Positions 37,075 through 47,674 are shown, counted from the first letter of the stretch. The stretch is 64,000 nucleotides of DNA from Enterococcus sp. 9D6_DIV0238 (GCF_002174455.2 NZ_CP147246.1:957501-1021500), one strand, 5' to 3'. Program-made: numbers and translations. Notes: generated by a model not told the origin, from the letters alone.

Positions 37075-37842
37075 TTAATTTGCATTTAAGATAGACAACA
37101 TTTCTGAGTAGCCTAAGCTTTTCGCGTAATCCTCTGCCGTACGCCCAGTATTGTCTCTCAACGTTTTATCTGCTCCTGCCTCCACTAAAACTTGAACGAT
37201 TTGTTGATAAATTTCGGAACCATCTCTTAACGCAACAGCTTCAATTAGAGCAGTATAGCCATAATTATTTTGATGATCGATGTTTGAACGACCATCTTTC
37301 AATAGTAGCTTAACATTTTCCAGATGTCCTTTTTCTGCCGCTGGAATCAACGCGTTTCCACCAAAACGATTGACCTTTTGTTGATCAGGAGTTGCTTTTT
37401 CCAGCATGTAAGCCAAGATTTCAGTTTTCCCCTGAGCGCCTGCATAGAGATAAGGACTATCAGAAATTTGATCTTGTTGATTGATATCAGCACCGGCATC
37501 GATCAGTTGTTTGGCGATCTCAATAAAATTTTGATGTGTCGCAATTAAAAGCGGACTTTCTCCTTTTTCATTTACTTCGTTGATCTTATAATCCGTTGCA
37601 AGGACCTCTTGAACTGTTTTCATATCATTATCGCTCACTGCTTGAAGCAATGTTCCTTGTGGAAATGTTTGTTTACTTGATTCAGCAGCTTCATTACTTG
37701 AAGGTTCTGTTATTTCTTTTTTTGACATGATCGTCGACTCCTCTTCTATTTTTTGTTGAGTACTTACTTTTTGCTGGCAACCAGAAAAAATAAGCAGTCC
37801 TAAACTGGTTGATATCAATAAAGCTACTCTTGTTCTTTCCAT
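37075..37842 (-). CDS. Ankyrin-repeat lipoprotein
   Basis: The 255-aa protein has a signal peptide with lipobox IFSGC (Cys about residue 22), a Ser/Glu-rich linker and then five ankyrin repeats. The repeats include GESPLLIATHQNFIEIAKQLIDAGADIN, split by standard loops, GGNALIPAAEKGHLENVKLLL and GYTALIEA. It is anchored to the outer face of the membrane and probably binds a protein partner, unknown. ATG 37840-37842 follows GGAGG at good spacing; the longer upstream frame is not used. It has no operon partner. Confidence 0.88.
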   Translation of the reverse strand: MERTRVALLISTSLGLLIFSGCQQKVSTQQKIEEESTIMSKKEITEPSSNEAAESSKQTFPQGTLLQAVSDNDMKTVQEVLATDYKINEVNEKGESPLLIATHQNFIEIAKQLIDAGADINQQDQISDSPYLYAGAQGKTEILAYMLEKATPDQQKVNRFGGNALIPAAEKGHLENVKLLLKDGRSNIDHQNNYGYTALIEAVALRDGSEIYQQIVQVLVEAGADKTLRDNTGRTAEDYAKSLGYSEMLSILNAN

Positions 37843-37935
37843 GATTTTTTCCTCCTGCCAAATCATTGTAAATTCAGTATAAAGGATAAATATAAACAAA
37901 TTATAAACGGAGTCGATCTAGTTTAAAAAGAAAAA

Positions 37936-37980
37936 GAGCTGAACACGATCTCGGCTAGTTTTCGCCTGAACCATGTTCAA
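37936..37980 (-). terminator. Terminator after aspS
   Basis: An imperfect stem (TGAACA...GGC with GCC...TGTTCA) is followed on the minus strand by CTCTTTTTCTTTTT. It lies just after the aspS stop. Confidence 0.7.
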
Positions 37981-37992
37981 CCCATTTATTTT

Positions 37993-39762
37993 TTATTCGT
38001 CGATTGCAGTTACATCAATATTCAATTCAAATAGTTGTAAAGGTGATACAACACTTGGCGCACTTGTCATTGGATCAGCAGCTTTTCCGTTTTTAGGGAA
38101 AGCGATCACTTCACGAATATTGTTTTCACCAGCTAAAAGCATGACTAAACGATCTAACCCTAAAGCGATCCCGCCGTGTGGAGGGAAACCATAGTCTAGT
38201 GCATCCAGCAAGAAACCAAATTGTTCTTGTGCTGATTCTTTCGTGAAACCAAGCGTTTCGAACATTTTTTCTTGTAATTCACGTTTATGGATACGTAGAG
38301 AACCGCCACCTAGTTCATAGCCATTCAACACGATATCGTAAGCTTCTGCATAGACTTTTGCAGGATCTGTTGCAAGCAGCTCTACATCAGATTCTTTTGG
38401 CTGGGTAAACGGATGATGAGCAGATACATAGCGACCAGCTTCTTCATCATATTCAAATAATGGCCAGTCAACGACCCACAAAAAGTTGAATTTAGACTCG
38501 TCGATCAAGCCCAACTCTTTGCCTAAACGAGAACGAATAGCTCCAAGAGCAGCAGCGACAACTTCTGGCTTATCTGCACCAAACATTAATATGTCGCCAA
38601 CCTCAGCATTTGTCGCTTTGATCAAGTCATCAGAAACGTCTGTCAAGAATTTAGCAATCGGTCCTTTAAGTCCATCTTCTTCTACTTTTAGCCAAGCCAA
38701 GCCTTTTGCTCCAAATTGACTCACATACGTACCTAAGTTATCCATATCTTTTCTTGAGTATTTATCTGCGGCACCTTTGGCATTTAGCGCTTTGACTTGT
38801 CCGCCGTTTTCTAAAGCCATTTGGAACACTTTAAAATCAACATCTTTCACAACATCTGCAATGTCGATCAACTCCATGTCAAAACGGGTATCTGGTTTAT
38901 CGCTGCCGTAACGTGCCATTGCTTCATCATAGCTGATACGTGGGAATGGTAAAGTAACTTCGATTCCTTTTGTTTCACGCATTACTTTTGCCAGCATTTC
39001 TTCCGTCATCGTCTGGATCTCTTCTGGAGTCAAGAACGTCGTTTCAATATCCACTTGTGTAAATTCAGGCTGACGATCACCACGTAAATCTTCGTCACGG
39101 AAGCAACGAACGATTTGATAATAGCGGTCAAAACCAGCATTCATCAATAATTGTTTAAAAATTTGCGGTGATTGTGGTAAAGCGTAAAAATGTCCAGCGT
39201 GAACACGTGAAGGAACTAAGTAATCACGAGCGCCTTCTGGTGTAGATTTCCCTAAGTAAGGTGTTTCGATATCCATAAAATCAGTATCATCTAAATAATG
39301 GCGAATCGTTTTAGTCACTTGATGACGTAATTTTAGGTTTGCTGTCATTTGTGGACGGCGCAAGTCTAAATAACGGTATTTCAAGCGTAATTCATCCCCA
39401 ACGTTATTTTCATCTTCGATCAAAAATGGTGGTGTTTTAGCTGTATTTAAAATCGTGATATCTGTTGCCATGATTTCAAATTCGCCTGTTTTCATTTTTG
39501 GGTTGATCGCTTCTTTATCTCGATAAGTTAATTCTCCAGTAATTTCAATCACATATTCGCTACGGCATTTGTCAGCCTTTTCCCACGCTTCTTTTGAATG
39601 TGCTGGATTGAAAACAACTTGTGCAATGCCTTCGCGGTCACGTAGGTCGATAAAGATAACTCCACCTAAATCGCGGCGTTTTTGCACCCAGCCTTTTAAT
39701 GTGATGATCTGTCCTACTAAATCTGCGGAAACTTCTCCGCAATATACTGTTCTTTTTGTCAT
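37993..39762 (-). CDS. aspS: Aspartyl-tRNA synthetase
   Basis: AspS charges tRNA-Asp. The 589-aa class II synthetase has the OB-fold anticodon domain ([18 protein letters not shown]), motif 2 ([20 protein letters not shown]), a bacterial GAD insertion domain (about 300-400) and motif 3 ([15 protein letters not shown]). Length is typical of bacterial AspRS. It lies 30 bases after hisS and shares its T-box-controlled transcript. Confidence 0.98.
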   Translation of the reverse strand: MTKRTVYCGEVSADLVGQIITLKGWVQKRRDLGGVIFIDLRDREGIAQVVFNPAHSKEAWEKADKCRSEYVIEITGELTYRDKEAINPKMKTGEFEIMATDITILNTAKTPPFLIEDENNVGDELRLKYRYLDLRRPQMTANLKLRHQVTKTIRHYLDDTDFMDIETPYLGKSTPEGARDYLVPSRVHAGHFYALPQSPQIFKQLLMNAGFDRYYQIVRCFRDEDLRGDRQPEFTQVDIETTFLTPEEIQTMTEEMLAKVMRETKGIEVTLPFPRISYDEAMARYGSDKPDTRFDMELIDIADVVKDVDFKVFQMALENGGQVKALNAKGAADKYSRKDMDNLGTYVSQFGAKGLAWLKVEEDGLKGPIAKFLTDVSDDLIKATNAEVGDILMFGADKPEVVAAALGAIRSRLGKELGLIDESKFNFLWVVDWPLFEYDEEAGRYVSAHHPFTQPKESDVELLATDPAKVYAEAYDIVLNGYELGGGSLRIHKRELQEKMFETLGFTKESAQEQFGFLLDALDYGFPPHGGIALGLDRLVMLLAGENNIREVIAFPKNGKAADPMTSAPSVVSPLQLFELNIDVTAIDE

Positions 39763-39792
39763 TCGTTTTTGCTCCTCTTCATTTTTTACACG

Positions 39793-41094
39793 TTATTCAT
39801 CAAACATTTTTGTCATCATTTCATCATAGACTTCATCAAATTTTTCATAAATATCTGATAAAGGAAATGCTTTTTCTTTCCGGCTTTCCATTGATTTAAC
39901 ATTGACAACACCTTCGGCTAATTCTGTTTCACCCAATGTCAATGCTAATTTGGCATTTAGCTTAGCTGCTGTTTTAAATTGTGCTTTTGCTTTACGATCC
40001 ATAAAATCACGATCTGCTGAAAAACCAAAATTGCGGATCGCTTGAACTAATTTTAGTGTTTCGACATTCGTTTGTTCTCCGATGCCGACAACATAAGCAT
40101 CGATTTCATTGATCACAGGAACAACTACCTGCTCTGCTTCCATTGTGATCAATACACGTTCGATTCCTAAAGCAAAACCAAAACCTGGTGTTGCAGGTCC
40201 GCCTAAATCCTCTACTAATCCGTCATAACGTCCACCCGCACAAATTGTCGATTGGGCGCCCATTCCTGGTGCTTCACTCATGATTTCAAAAATCGTGTTG
40301 GTGTAATAATCAAGTCCCCGAACCATATTACTATCAACTTCAAAAGGAATATTCAATTCCGTTAACATCGTTTTAACTGTTTCAAAATGTTGTTTAGACG
40401 ATTCACTCAGATAATCTAAAATCGACGGCGCCTCTGCAACGATCACTTTATCTTTCTTATCTTTACTATCAAGGACACGCAGCGGATTTTCATGTAGGCG
40501 GCGTTTTGAATCTTCACTTAGTTCAGCAGACTTAGGTTCTAAATAATCGATCAACGCCTGACGGTACGCTGCTCTGGTTTCCTTATCGCCTAATGAATTG
40601 ATTACTAATTTGATTTGTTGAATCCCTAATTGCTTGAAAAAGTCTAATGCCATCGCCATACTTTCTACATCTACAGCTGGGTTCTCACTGCCAAATGCTT
40701 CAGCCCCGATTTGGTGAAATTGTCTTAAGCGACCTGCCTGCGGACGCTCATAGCGAAACATCGGTCCCATATAATAGGTCTTATAAGGCTTAGAAAACTC
40801 AGGACCAAATAGTTTATTTTCCACGAACGACCGAACGATCGGTGCAGTTCCTTCTGGACGCAATGTAATGTGACGTTCCCCTTTATCGTAAAAATCATAC
40901 ATTTCCTTGGAAACGATATCTGTCGTATCTCCCACACTACGAGAAATCACTTCATAATGTTCAAAGATCGGCGTGCGGATTTCTTCATATTGATAATCAC
41001 GAAAAATCAAGCGTGCTGTTTCTTCAACGAACTGCCACTTCTCGGAAGTTCCTGGTAATAGATCATTCGTTCCTTTTGGTTTTTGATAACTCAT
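39793..41094 (-). CDS. hisS: Histidyl-tRNA synthetase
   Basis: HisS charges tRNA-His. The 433-aa class II enzyme has KGTNDLLPG at the N-terminus, motif 2 ([24 protein letters not shown]), the His-specific [13 protein letters not shown] and AGGRYDGL, and a C-terminal anticodon-binding domain (about 330-420). It is the first gene of the hisS-aspS pair. A T-box leader lies about 580 bases upstream, with a tandem-repeat tract between. Confidence 0.98.
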   Translation of the reverse strand: MSYQKPKGTNDLLPGTSEKWQFVEETARLIFRDYQYEEIRTPIFEHYEVISRSVGDTTDIVSKEMYDFYDKGERHITLRPEGTAPIVRSFVENKLFGPEFSKPYKTYYMGPMFRYERPQAGRLRQFHQIGAEAFGSENPAVDVESMAMALDFFKQLGIQQIKLVINSLGDKETRAAYRQALIDYLEPKSAELSEDSKRRLHENPLRVLDSKDKKDKVIVAEAPSILDYLSESSKQHFETVKTMLTELNIPFEVDSNMVRGLDYYTNTIFEIMSEAPGMGAQSTICAGGRYDGLVEDLGGPATPGFGFALGIERVLITMEAEQVVVPVINEIDAYVVGIGEQTNVETLKLVQAIRNFGFSADRDFMDRKAKAQFKTAAKLNAKLALTLGETELAEGVVNVKSMESRKEKAFPLSDIYEKFDEVYDEMMTKMFDE

Positions 41095-41390
41095 TCTTTC
41101 ATCTCCAATTTATTATTCATCTTTTACCTCTAATGGTAAATGTGTGCTGCTGTAAAAAAGTTTACGCTAACGATCTCTTTTGAATCTTTACTAGAATACC
41201 CAGTGATACTTTATTGTTTTTACATTTTAGAAAATCTTGATCGTTCTATTTAGGTATTACTCAGTGAGCTTAACATGCTTGTCTTATCGTTATTCGTCGT
41301 CTATTTGATTGGAACCAGTTGCACACTTTCAATTCTTAACGCTTTAACTATTTATTGTTTATCAACTGCTCTGGCAGAGCCAATCGTAAA

Positions 41391-41664
41391 CCTTCAATTC
41401 TTAGTACTTTAGTCCTTTGTACTTTATCAAAGCTAGTATGCTTAAGCGTGATTCCTAGTATGGACACTTCGCTCACTTTGTTCGCCAAGTATTGTTCATC
41501 ATCTACTCTGGCGGAGACGATTGTGGGCCTTCAATTCTTAGTACTTTAGTCCTTTGTGCTTGATCAAAGCTAGTATGCTTAAGTGTGATTCCTAGTATGG
41601 ACACTTCGCTCACTTTGTTCGCCAAGTATTGTTCATCATCTACTCTGGCGGAGCCAATCGTAGT
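41391..41664. repeat. Two tandem copies of a 137-base repeat, with a degraded third
   Basis: The units start at 41391 and 41528 (CCTTCAATTCTTAGTACTTT) and are nearly identical over 137 bases. The sequence before 41391 keeps parts of an older copy, such as CTCTGGCAGAGCCAATCGTA. The period is not a multiple of three, so the tract is not a coding repeat. Confidence 0.85.
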
Positions 41665-41676
41665 GATGAACAACAA

Positions 41677-41908
41677 AAACTCGCCCTTGTATATATACAA
41701 GGGCGAGTGAATAGACACACGCGGTACCACCTAAGTTCGAAAGATTGCTCTTTCCTCTAACGATTAACGCTCGCGACGGAACGGCTTTTCTTCCGTTCTT
41801 CTCTAGAATGTCTTTCAATTTCGCTGATGAAGCTGCTTTCAGCCTAGGCAACTTTCTCTTATACAGTCAGAATGAAATTTACTCGTTCTTTCATCGAATT
41901 TTGATATT
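41677..41908 (-). ncRNA. T-box riboswitch upstream of hisS-aspS
   Basis: On the minus strand the diagnostic T-box sequence AGGTGGTACCGCG (around 41730-41742) precedes a perfect terminator stem (ACTCGCCCTTGTA / TACAAGGGCGAGT, followed by TTTTTG). Upstream, a Stem I-like region has an AGTA loop-E element and, on the 3' side, GACA following a TGAAA arm. GAC (Asp) is therefore the likely specifier. Binding of uncharged tRNA would favour the antiterminator and allow hisS-aspS to be read. Confidence 0.9.
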
Positions 41909-41914
41909 ACATAT

Positions 41915-41943
41915 AAACTACTAAAATTCTCTACTAAAGTCAA
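41915..41943 (-). promoter_or_regulatory. Probable promoter of the hisS-aspS T-box leader
   Basis: TTGACT (41938-41943) and TAGTTT (41915-41920) are 17 bases apart, directly upstream of the T-box. The -35 is strong and the -10 weak. Confidence 0.45.
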
Positions 41944-41982
41944 GGGGATTCAGTAAAAAATAGCCCGCTCATTTCACAAAGT

Positions 41983-42429
41983 CTATTTGTCGTTTGTATC
42001 AATAATAATAGTCACAGGTCCGTCATTGGTCAGTGTTACTTTCATATCTGCACCAAACTCTCCTGTTTCAGTCGGAATGCCGATTTCTTTCAGCTGTTTA
42101 TTGAACATCTCATATAAAGAAATCGCTGTTTCAGGTCGAGCCGCTTCGATGAAACTTGGACGGTTGCCTTTTTTTGTATCTGCATACAATGTAAATTGTG
42201 AAATACTTAAAATACTGCCACCAATCTCCTGCAAACTAAGATTCATCTTACCTTGATCGTCTTCAAATACACGTAATTTGCTGATTTTCCGAACAAGATA
42301 GTCTACATCTTCTTTCGTATCCTTTGCATGAATCCCTAGTAAAATCATAAACCCTTGATCGATTTTACCAACAACCTTGCCTTCTATTTGCACCTGCGCC
42401 TCTGTTACTCGCTGAATGACTGCTTTCAT
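41983..42429 (-). CDS. dtd: D-aminoacyl-tRNA deacylase
   Basis: Dtd hydrolyses D-amino acids wrongly attached to tRNA. The 148-aa protein has the N-terminal [13 protein letters not shown], the active-site [17 protein letters not shown] and the cross-subunit NDGPVTI motif with the conserved Gly-Pro. It lies 12 bases after the rsh gene in the same direction, the common Firmicute arrangement. Confidence 0.97.
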   Translation of the reverse strand: MKAVIQRVTEAQVQIEGKVVGKIDQGFMILLGIHAKDTKEDVDYLVRKISKLRVFEDDQGKMNLSLQEIGGSILSISQFTLYADTKKGNRPSFIEAARPETAISLYEMFNKQLKEIGIPTETGEFGADMKVTLTNDGPVTIIIDTNDK

Positions 42430-42440
42430 CTGCTCGCCTC

Positions 42441-44654
42441 CTAGCCATTGGTTCGACGGACGTTGTACACATCCGGTATATTTTTGATTTTATCAACGAT
42501 CGTTTTTAAATGAGACAAGTTTTGGATTTTAACTGTCACATGAATCATCGCCATTTTATTTTTGGTTGGTTTTGCCTCAACGCTAACAAGATTTTTAGTC
42601 ATCGAACTGATTACCTGTAACACATCATTCAGTAACCCGCTGCGGTTGTACCCGTATATTTCTAAATCGGCATCATATTCTTTATTTAGATTTTCAGTAT
42701 CTTCCCATTCTACTTCAATCAAACGTTGTGCCAATTCTTCTTGATGCTGTACGTTTGGACAGTCTGCACGATGGATAGAAACCCCACGACCTTTGGTAAT
42801 ATAGCCAACGATCTCATCTCCTGGAACGGGATTACAACAGCGGCTGATCCTAATCAACAGATTTTCTACCCCTTGGATCACGATGCCGCCTTCATGACGG
42901 ACTTTCATTTTATCTGATTCTTTTTTGACAGGCTGGGTCATCAATTCTTCTGCTTCTTGCTTTTGGCGCTCCATTTCCTGCTCTTTACGTTCTTTTTCTG
43001 TTAGTCGGTTGAAAACGACTTGAGCACTGATTTCTCCATAGCCGACAGCAGCATATAAATCATCTTCTGTTTGAAAGTTAAAACGCTCCAAGGCTTCAGC
43101 CAGCTTCGTCTTACTCAAAAATTCTTTTGGAGCAAAGCCATGCTCTGTCAAATATTTACTAATCGCATCATGTCCTTTGATGATATTGACTTCTCTGTCT
43201 TGGACCTTGAAAAATCGTTTGATTTTATTTCGCGCCTTACTTGTCGCTACCATTTTGAGCCAGTCACGGCTTGGTCCAAATGAATTTGGCGAGGTCAAAA
43301 CTTCAATGATGTCACCGTTTTTCAAGGTATAGTCCAGCTGAACCATTTTGCCATTGACCTTAGCACCTGTCGTTTTATTTCCGATTTCGGTATGTACGCT
43401 GTACGCAAAATCAAGCGGTCCTGAGCCTTTTGGCAGCTCTGTCACTTCTCCGGTCGGTGTAAATACATAGACCTTGTCACTGAAAATATCTCCTTTGACA
43501 CTTTCCATAAACTCAGATGCATCATAGCTTTCATCTTGAAGTTCCAATATTTCACGGAACCAGCTCAATTGTTTTGAATCAGAATCTTCATCAACTTTTT
43601 CAGTTTTTCCTTCTTTATAAGCCCAGTGAGCAGCAACCCCGAATTCAGCGATTTGATGCATTTCGTGTGTTCTGATCTGCACCTCGACTGGATTACCTTT
43701 AGGTCCGATCACTGTTGTATGGATCGATTGATACATATTCGCTTTCGGCATAGCAATATAATCTTTAAAACGTCCCGGCATCGGTGTCCATTTGGTATGG
43801 ATCGCTCCTAAAACAGCATAACAATCCTTGATTGAATCCACGATCACACGAATCGCCAATAGATCATAAATCTCATTAAATTGTTTCTTTTGATCTTTCA
43901 TTTTGCGATAGATCGAATAAATGTGCTTTGGACGTCCATAAATTTCTGCGTAAATATCTAGATCCTCAGTAGCAAGACGAATATCTTCAACTGCCTCTTC
44001 AACATAAGCTTCCCGTTCTTCACGCTTGCTTTGCATCAAGTTGACGATTCGATAATATTGATTTGGATTGATATAACGTAACGCAGTATCTTCTAATTCC
44101 CATTTGATCCTGCTGATCCCTAAGCGGTGAGCAAGTGGTGCATAGATTTCAATCGTTTCCTGAGCGATCCGACGCTGCTTATCTTCTCTTAAATGTTTAA
44201 GTGTCCGCATGTTATGCAAGCGGTCAGCTAATTTCACCATGATCACGCGTAGATCCTGAGCCATCGCCAAAAGCATCTTTCGATGGTTTTCAGCTAATTG
44301 TTCTTCGTGAGATTTGTATTTTATTTTCCCAAGTTTCGTCACGCCGTCGACTAACATCGCTACATCTGCACCGAATTCATCTTGTAAATCTTCTAGTGTT
44401 ACGTCTGTATCTTCCACAACATCATGTAAAAAACCAGTAGCAACTGTATGTGGGTCCATTCTAAGTTCAGCTAAAATACCTGCAACCTGAATTGGATGGA
44501 TAAAGTAAGGTTCACCAGATTGCCTTACTTGACCTTCGTGCGCTTTTTCTGCATAGTCATGTGCTTTTTGCACAAACGCGACATGCTTTGGCGCCATATA
44601 TTTTGATACAAGTTTGATGACTCCTGGTCCTGTCATAATTTCTTCTTTTGGCAT
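42441..44654 (-). CDS. rel: Bifunctional (p)ppGpp synthetase/hydrolase (Rsh/RelA)
   Basis: This 737-aa stringent-response enzyme makes and destroys (p)ppGpp. Domains in order are the HD hydrolase (about 30-180, HDVVEDTD), the RelA/SpoT synthetase (about 230-340, [20 protein letters not shown]), TGS (about 390-450, [10 protein letters not shown]), a conserved Cys zinc-finger-like segment ([14 protein letters not shown]) and ACT (about 660-737). Both catalytic halves look intact. ATG 44652-44654 is used, with GGAG at good spacing; a GTG three codons upstream is in frame. It is coupled to dtd. Confidence 0.97.
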   Translation of the reverse strand: MPKEEIMTGPGVIKLVSKYMAPKHVAFVQKAHDYAEKAHEGQVRQSGEPYFIHPIQVAGILAELRMDPHTVATGFLHDVVEDTDVTLEDLQDEFGADVAMLVDGVTKLGKIKYKSHEEQLAENHRKMLLAMAQDLRVIMVKLADRLHNMRTLKHLREDKQRRIAQETIEIYAPLAHRLGISRIKWELEDTALRYINPNQYYRIVNLMQSKREEREAYVEEAVEDIRLATEDLDIYAEIYGRPKHIYSIYRKMKDQKKQFNEIYDLLAIRVIVDSIKDCYAVLGAIHTKWTPMPGRFKDYIAMPKANMYQSIHTTVIGPKGNPVEVQIRTHEMHQIAEFGVAAHWAYKEGKTEKVDEDSDSKQLSWFREILELQDESYDASEFMESVKGDIFSDKVYVFTPTGEVTELPKGSGPLDFAYSVHTEIGNKTTGAKVNGKMVQLDYTLKNGDIIEVLTSPNSFGPSRDWLKMVATSKARNKIKRFFKVQDREVNIIKGHDAISKYLTEHGFAPKEFLSKTKLAEALERFNFQTEDDLYAAVGYGEISAQVVFNRLTEKERKEQEMERQKQEAEELMTQPVKKESDKMKVRHEGGIVIQGVENLLIRISRCCNPVPGDEIVGYITKGRGVSIHRADCPNVQHQEELAQRLIEVEWEDTENLNKEYDADLEIYGYNRSGLLNDVLQVISSMTKNLVSVEAKPTKNKMAMIHVTVKIQNLSHLKTIVDKIKNIPDVYNVRRTNG

Positions 44655-44729
44655 GATTCTCACTCCTTGGGCTCTTACAGCCGTCTATTCCAGTACTTTA
44701 TTTATGTAAATGACTAGCGATTAAAAAAA

Positions 44730-44765
44730 GAAAAGTACCACTTGAAACAGTAGCACTTCCAACAC
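44730..44765 (-). terminator. Probable terminator of the prmA-rsmE-DeoC-like operon
   Basis: On the minus strand AAGTGCTACT and AAGTGGTACTT pair with several G-U pairs and are followed by a T-rich run. It lies after the DeoC-like stop and before rel. Confidence 0.5.
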
Positions 44766-44809
44766 TTATTATTATACTAAAATTCTCTAAATTTTCAATT
44801 CCTCATATT

Positions 44810-45460
44810 CTAATCCCACTTAGAGATCAGCGGTAAAATCTCTCGACCATTACTAAGACCTATTCGAGAAGCTCCTGCTTGGAACAATAACTCCATTTCC
44901 AGCAATGTTGGTGCCTTTACATTAACTTGAAATACTCTTTGACTTTTGACTCCTGATCTGAAAATACTCATATCGTATAAAGCCTCTTTCATAGATAAAT
45001 CCAGCCCAATAGACATAAATTTTACATCCTCCATTTTAGCAAGATCTATCGTCAATTGTTGTTTCTGGTACTCATTCAACTGACTGCTATCGATAAAAAA
45101 GCCTAAACCATCATGTCCAAATGCTAAAGGAGCCAATGTTTGGTAGCTTTGATGTCCGCCAAAAGTCAGTTGATCAGGTGTCATCGCCACAAAAACTTCG
45201 GAAGCACCTTCTCGATAAAGCTTTCCAGTTTCAAATGCCTTTTTAGCTAATGTTCCTCCGCCTAAAGGAAAATCAGTAAAACTTCCGATCCGAATCCTTG
45301 TTCCTGTCAATAACTGCTTTGCGCGAGCAACATTGCATGGTAAGACAAATATCGAATGAATCGAAAAATCTTTTAGAAAAAGAAGTTCATCTGTTAGTTG
45401 CTGATCCGTAAGTGCAGGGTCAAGCAACATGATTGATAGTTTTTCCAGTTCTAACTCCAT
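44810..45460 (-). CDS. DeoC-like aldolase-family protein lacking the Schiff-base lysine
   Basis: The 216-aa protein has the fold signature of deoxyribose-phosphate aldolase: RIRIGSFTDFPLGGGTLAKKAFET-type strand and loop (about 55-77) and VNVKAPTLLEMELLFQAGASRIGLSNG near the end, with Lys182 in the place of the second catalytic lysine. The Schiff-base lysine of IKTSTG is missing, where this protein reads FMSIGLDLS (149-156), and the catalytic Asp of EIDMV is replaced (EVFVAM). An ordinary aldolase reaction is therefore unlikely. It follows rsmE by 17 bases. Function unknown. Confidence 0.65.
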   Translation of the reverse strand: MELELEKLSIMLLDPALTDQQLTDELLFLKDFSIHSIFVLPCNVARAKQLLTGTRIRIGSFTDFPLGGGTLAKKAFETGKLYREGASEVFVAMTPDQLTFGGHQSYQTLAPLAFGHDGLGFFIDSSQLNEYQKQQLTIDLAKMEDVKFMSIGLDLSMKEALYDMSIFRSGVKSQRVFQVNVKAPTLLEMELLFQAGASRIGLSNGREILPLISKWD

Positions 45461-45477
45461 AAATACCCCCTCAGACC

Positions 45478-46227
45478 TTACACTAATTCAAATTGATAAC
45501 TGATTACACTCAAAGCATATAAAGGTGCTGTTTCTGCACGTAAAATCCGCGGACCCAATCCGCATAAGATTCCGCCATTTTTTTCAAACGCTTCGATTTC
45601 TTCCGGAGCAAAACCGCCTTCCGGCCCGAAAACAAGCAAAATCGAATCCCCGATTTTCGTTTCAGCCAATGCTTGAGCGAAACGACTTTTTTCCCCTGTC
45701 TTTGCGGATTCTTCATAGGCGATCAAAATCTTATCATAGGCAGAAAAAGAGTCGATCAATTCTAGCTTATTTTCTAATAATACAATATCCGGCGCAAACT
45801 GGCGATGAGATTGCTCGGCAGCTTCTGTTGCGATCTTTTTAAATCGTTCAGCTTTTTTGACTAATTTTTTATGATCCCATTTGACAACAGAGTTTTTTGC
45901 GGGAAACGCTACGAATTTATGAACACCCAATTCTGTCGTCTTTTGGATAACCAGATCTAATTTATCTCCTTTAGGAAAACCACAAGCAATCGTCACATTG
46001 ACAGGTAATTCTTTTTCACCTTGCTCTTTACTGATTTCTTTTAAACGAACAGCCTCTTCCGTCACCTCTGTAATTTCTGCAATAAGTGCAATTCGATCAC
46101 TGAATACAAGATAAACTTGCTGTGTCGGCTCCATACGCATCACTCGGATCATATGATGATAATTTTCCCCAGTGATTTCATAGTGTTCTCTTACTTCATA
46201 AGGCTCTGTCATGAAATAACGCTGCAT
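45478..46227 (-). CDS. rsmE: 16S rRNA (uracil-1498-N3)-methyltransferase RsmE
   Basis: RsmE methylates U1498 of 16S rRNA using S-adenosylmethionine. The 249-aa protein has the N-terminal PUA-like part (HHMIRVMRMEPTQQV) and the SPOUT knot with FGPEGGFAPEEIEAF and LGPRILRAETAP. Length is normal. It starts immediately after the prmA stop (one base between), so the two genes are translationally linked. Confidence 0.96.
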   Translation of the reverse strand: MQRYFMTEPYEVREHYEITGENYHHMIRVMRMEPTQQVYLVFSDRIALIAEITEVTEEAVRLKEISKEQGEKELPVNVTIACGFPKGDKLDLVIQKTTELGVHKFVAFPAKNSVVKWDHKKLVKKAERFKKIATEAAEQSHRQFAPDIVLLENKLELIDSFSAYDKILIAYEESAKTGEKSRFAQALAETKIGDSILLVFGPEGGFAPEEIEAFEKNGGILCGLGPRILRAETAPLYALSVISYQFELV

Positions 46228-46228
46228 C

Positions 46229-47176
46229 TTATTCTTCCTCTGTTTTCTTTAAAATAATCGCATACCAGTCACCTTGTTGGAATATCTGATCCACTAGAAA
46301 ACCGACAGCTGTCATTCGTTCGATCACCATCGCTTTTTTATCTTGAATGATTCCTGAAACAATCAATGTTCCGTCATTTTTCAATAAACGAAAAGCATCT
46401 TCCACCATTAAAACAATAATATCCGCTAAAATATTTGCAACGATCACGTCTGCTTCGATCGTTACATTATTGAGTAAATCATTCGCTGAGACGTAGACAT
46501 CATCAGCAACTGGATTAAGCGCCATATTTTCTTTAGCTGCAGTCACTGCAACATCATCTAAGTCAAATGCATGGACTTCTTTTGCGCCTAAATACTTACT
46601 AGCAATACTTAATACTCCAGAGCCTGTCCCTACATCAAGCACTGTCTCTCCACCACGCAAAACTGTTTCCAATGCTTGCAAAGTCAAACGAGTGGTTGGA
46701 TGGGTCCCTGTTCCAAAAGCCATTCCAGGATCTAACGTGATGATCTTTTCTGCAGTATCTGTTGTCTCGTATTTTTCCCAACTTGGGACGATTGTTAGAA
46801 AACGAGTCACACGTACAGGATGATAATATTTTTTCCACGCTGTAGCCCAGTCGCTTTCTGCTACCTCGCTGATCAGCATTTCATTCTTGCCGATACTCAA
46901 GCCAAATTCTGGTAAGCGTGCGATACTTTCTTTGATAAAGGGCAAAATTTCTGGTAAAAAAGTTGTTTCAGGAAAGTAAGCCATTACTAAAGCACCCTCT
47001 TTGATATGCGTAAACTGTTCTTTATCTAAGAGTTCACCATACAAATCGCTTTGAAAGTTTTCAACATCCAATGCATCTTCGATCGCTACGCCGCTTGCAC
47101 CAGCTTCCATCATGATATTTGAGATTGCCTCTACTGCTTCACTAGCTGTTTCTACTTTTACTTCCGTCCATTTCAT
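46229..47176 (-). CDS. prmA: Ribosomal protein L11 methyltransferase
   Basis: PrmA trimethylates ribosomal protein L11. The 315-aa enzyme has an N-terminal L11-binding domain (about 1-60) and the SAM-dependent core (DPGMAFGTGTHPTTRL, VLDVGTGSGVLSIA, VANILADII). ATG 47174-47176 is used, with GAGGTG upstream; an in-frame GTG two codons before it is less likely. It lies between the DUF3013 gene and rsmE in one transcription unit. Confidence 0.96.
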   Translation of the reverse strand: MKWTEVKVETASEAVEAISNIMMEAGASGVAIEDALDVENFQSDLYGELLDKEQFTHIKEGALVMAYFPETTFLPEILPFIKESIARLPEFGLSIGKNEMLISEVAESDWATAWKKYYHPVRVTRFLTIVPSWEKYETTDTAEKIITLDPGMAFGTGTHPTTRLTLQALETVLRGGETVLDVGTGSGVLSIASKYLGAKEVHAFDLDDVAVTAAKENMALNPVADDVYVSANDLLNNVTIEADVIVANILADIIVLMVEDAFRLLKNDGTLIVSGIIQDKKAMVIERMTAVGFLVDQIFQQGDWYAIILKKTEEE

Positions 47177-47188
47177 AAACACACCTCT

Positions 47189-47674
47189 TTAATAGCTTGG
47201 ATAAGCGATATATGTATCGCCATCAGCTGTTTGATAGTTTTGTACTGCTTCATTAAATGCTGTCTCAGACCATTTCAATTCAAAAATCTCTTGTTCTTCA
47301 TCTGTCAAAAAATCTAATAAGTCACTTTGACCTTCGTTTAAGACTTCATTTAAGTAATCAACAAGACCATCTAAAATAGATTGCTTGATTCCTTTTTTTC
47401 CTTCATATGGAATCACAGCTAGATAATCTTCTTCATCCACTACGCTCTTTTCAGGATTAAATAATAAAATACCATCTTCAAATTCAATGATCTCCTCTTC
47501 TGACAAGGTTCCTGAAGCATCATCGATTTGTTCATGTGCACTATTTTCAGCAAATAAACGAAAAACGACTTCGATTGAATGATTTTTAGTATTCCAATCA
47601 AGAGCTACATCATATTCTGTGATTTTCTTTGTTAATTGTTGATCCAAATAAGTCAATATTGTTGGTTTTTTCAT
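47189..47674 (-). CDS. DUF3013 family protein
   Basis: This 161-aa acidic soluble protein fits DUF3013, found mainly in Lactobacillales. Family features are the N-terminal ILTYLDQQLTKKITEYDVALDWN block and the acidic tail with LDFLTDEEQEIFELKW. The function is unknown. It overlaps the preceding glycosylase gene by four bases and precedes prmA by 12 bases, the usual neighbourhood in enterococci and streptococci. Confidence 0.88.
   Translation of the reverse strand: MKKPTILTYLDQQLTKKITEYDVALDWNTKNHSIEVVFRLFAENSAHEQIDDASGTLSEEEIIEFEDGILLFNPEKSVVDEEDYLAVIPYEGKKGIKQSILDGLVDYLNEVLNEGQSDLLDFLTDEEQEIFELKWSETAFNEAVQNYQTADGDTYIAYPSY

Larger units (their letters stand above)
41095..41982. promoter_or_regulatory. 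Leader region of hisS-aspS: promoter, T-box and tandem repeats
   Basis: These 888 bases hold, in transcription order on the minus strand, a promoter (41915-41943), a T-box riboswitch (41677-41908) and a 137-base tandem repeat (41391-41664, with degraded copies towards hisS). The distance from T-box terminator to hisS is much longer than the usual few dozen bases. No gene is credible in it. Confidence 0.7.

Noticed and set aside
41391..41664. CRISPR or coding tandem repeat
   Set aside because: The units are 137 bases with no unique spacers, and the period is not a multiple of three.
41503..41851. Minus-strand open frames of 75 and 71 codons
   Set aside because: They lie inside the T-box and the 137-base repeat. 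The repeat period is out of codon phase, and the RNA structure explains the sequence better.
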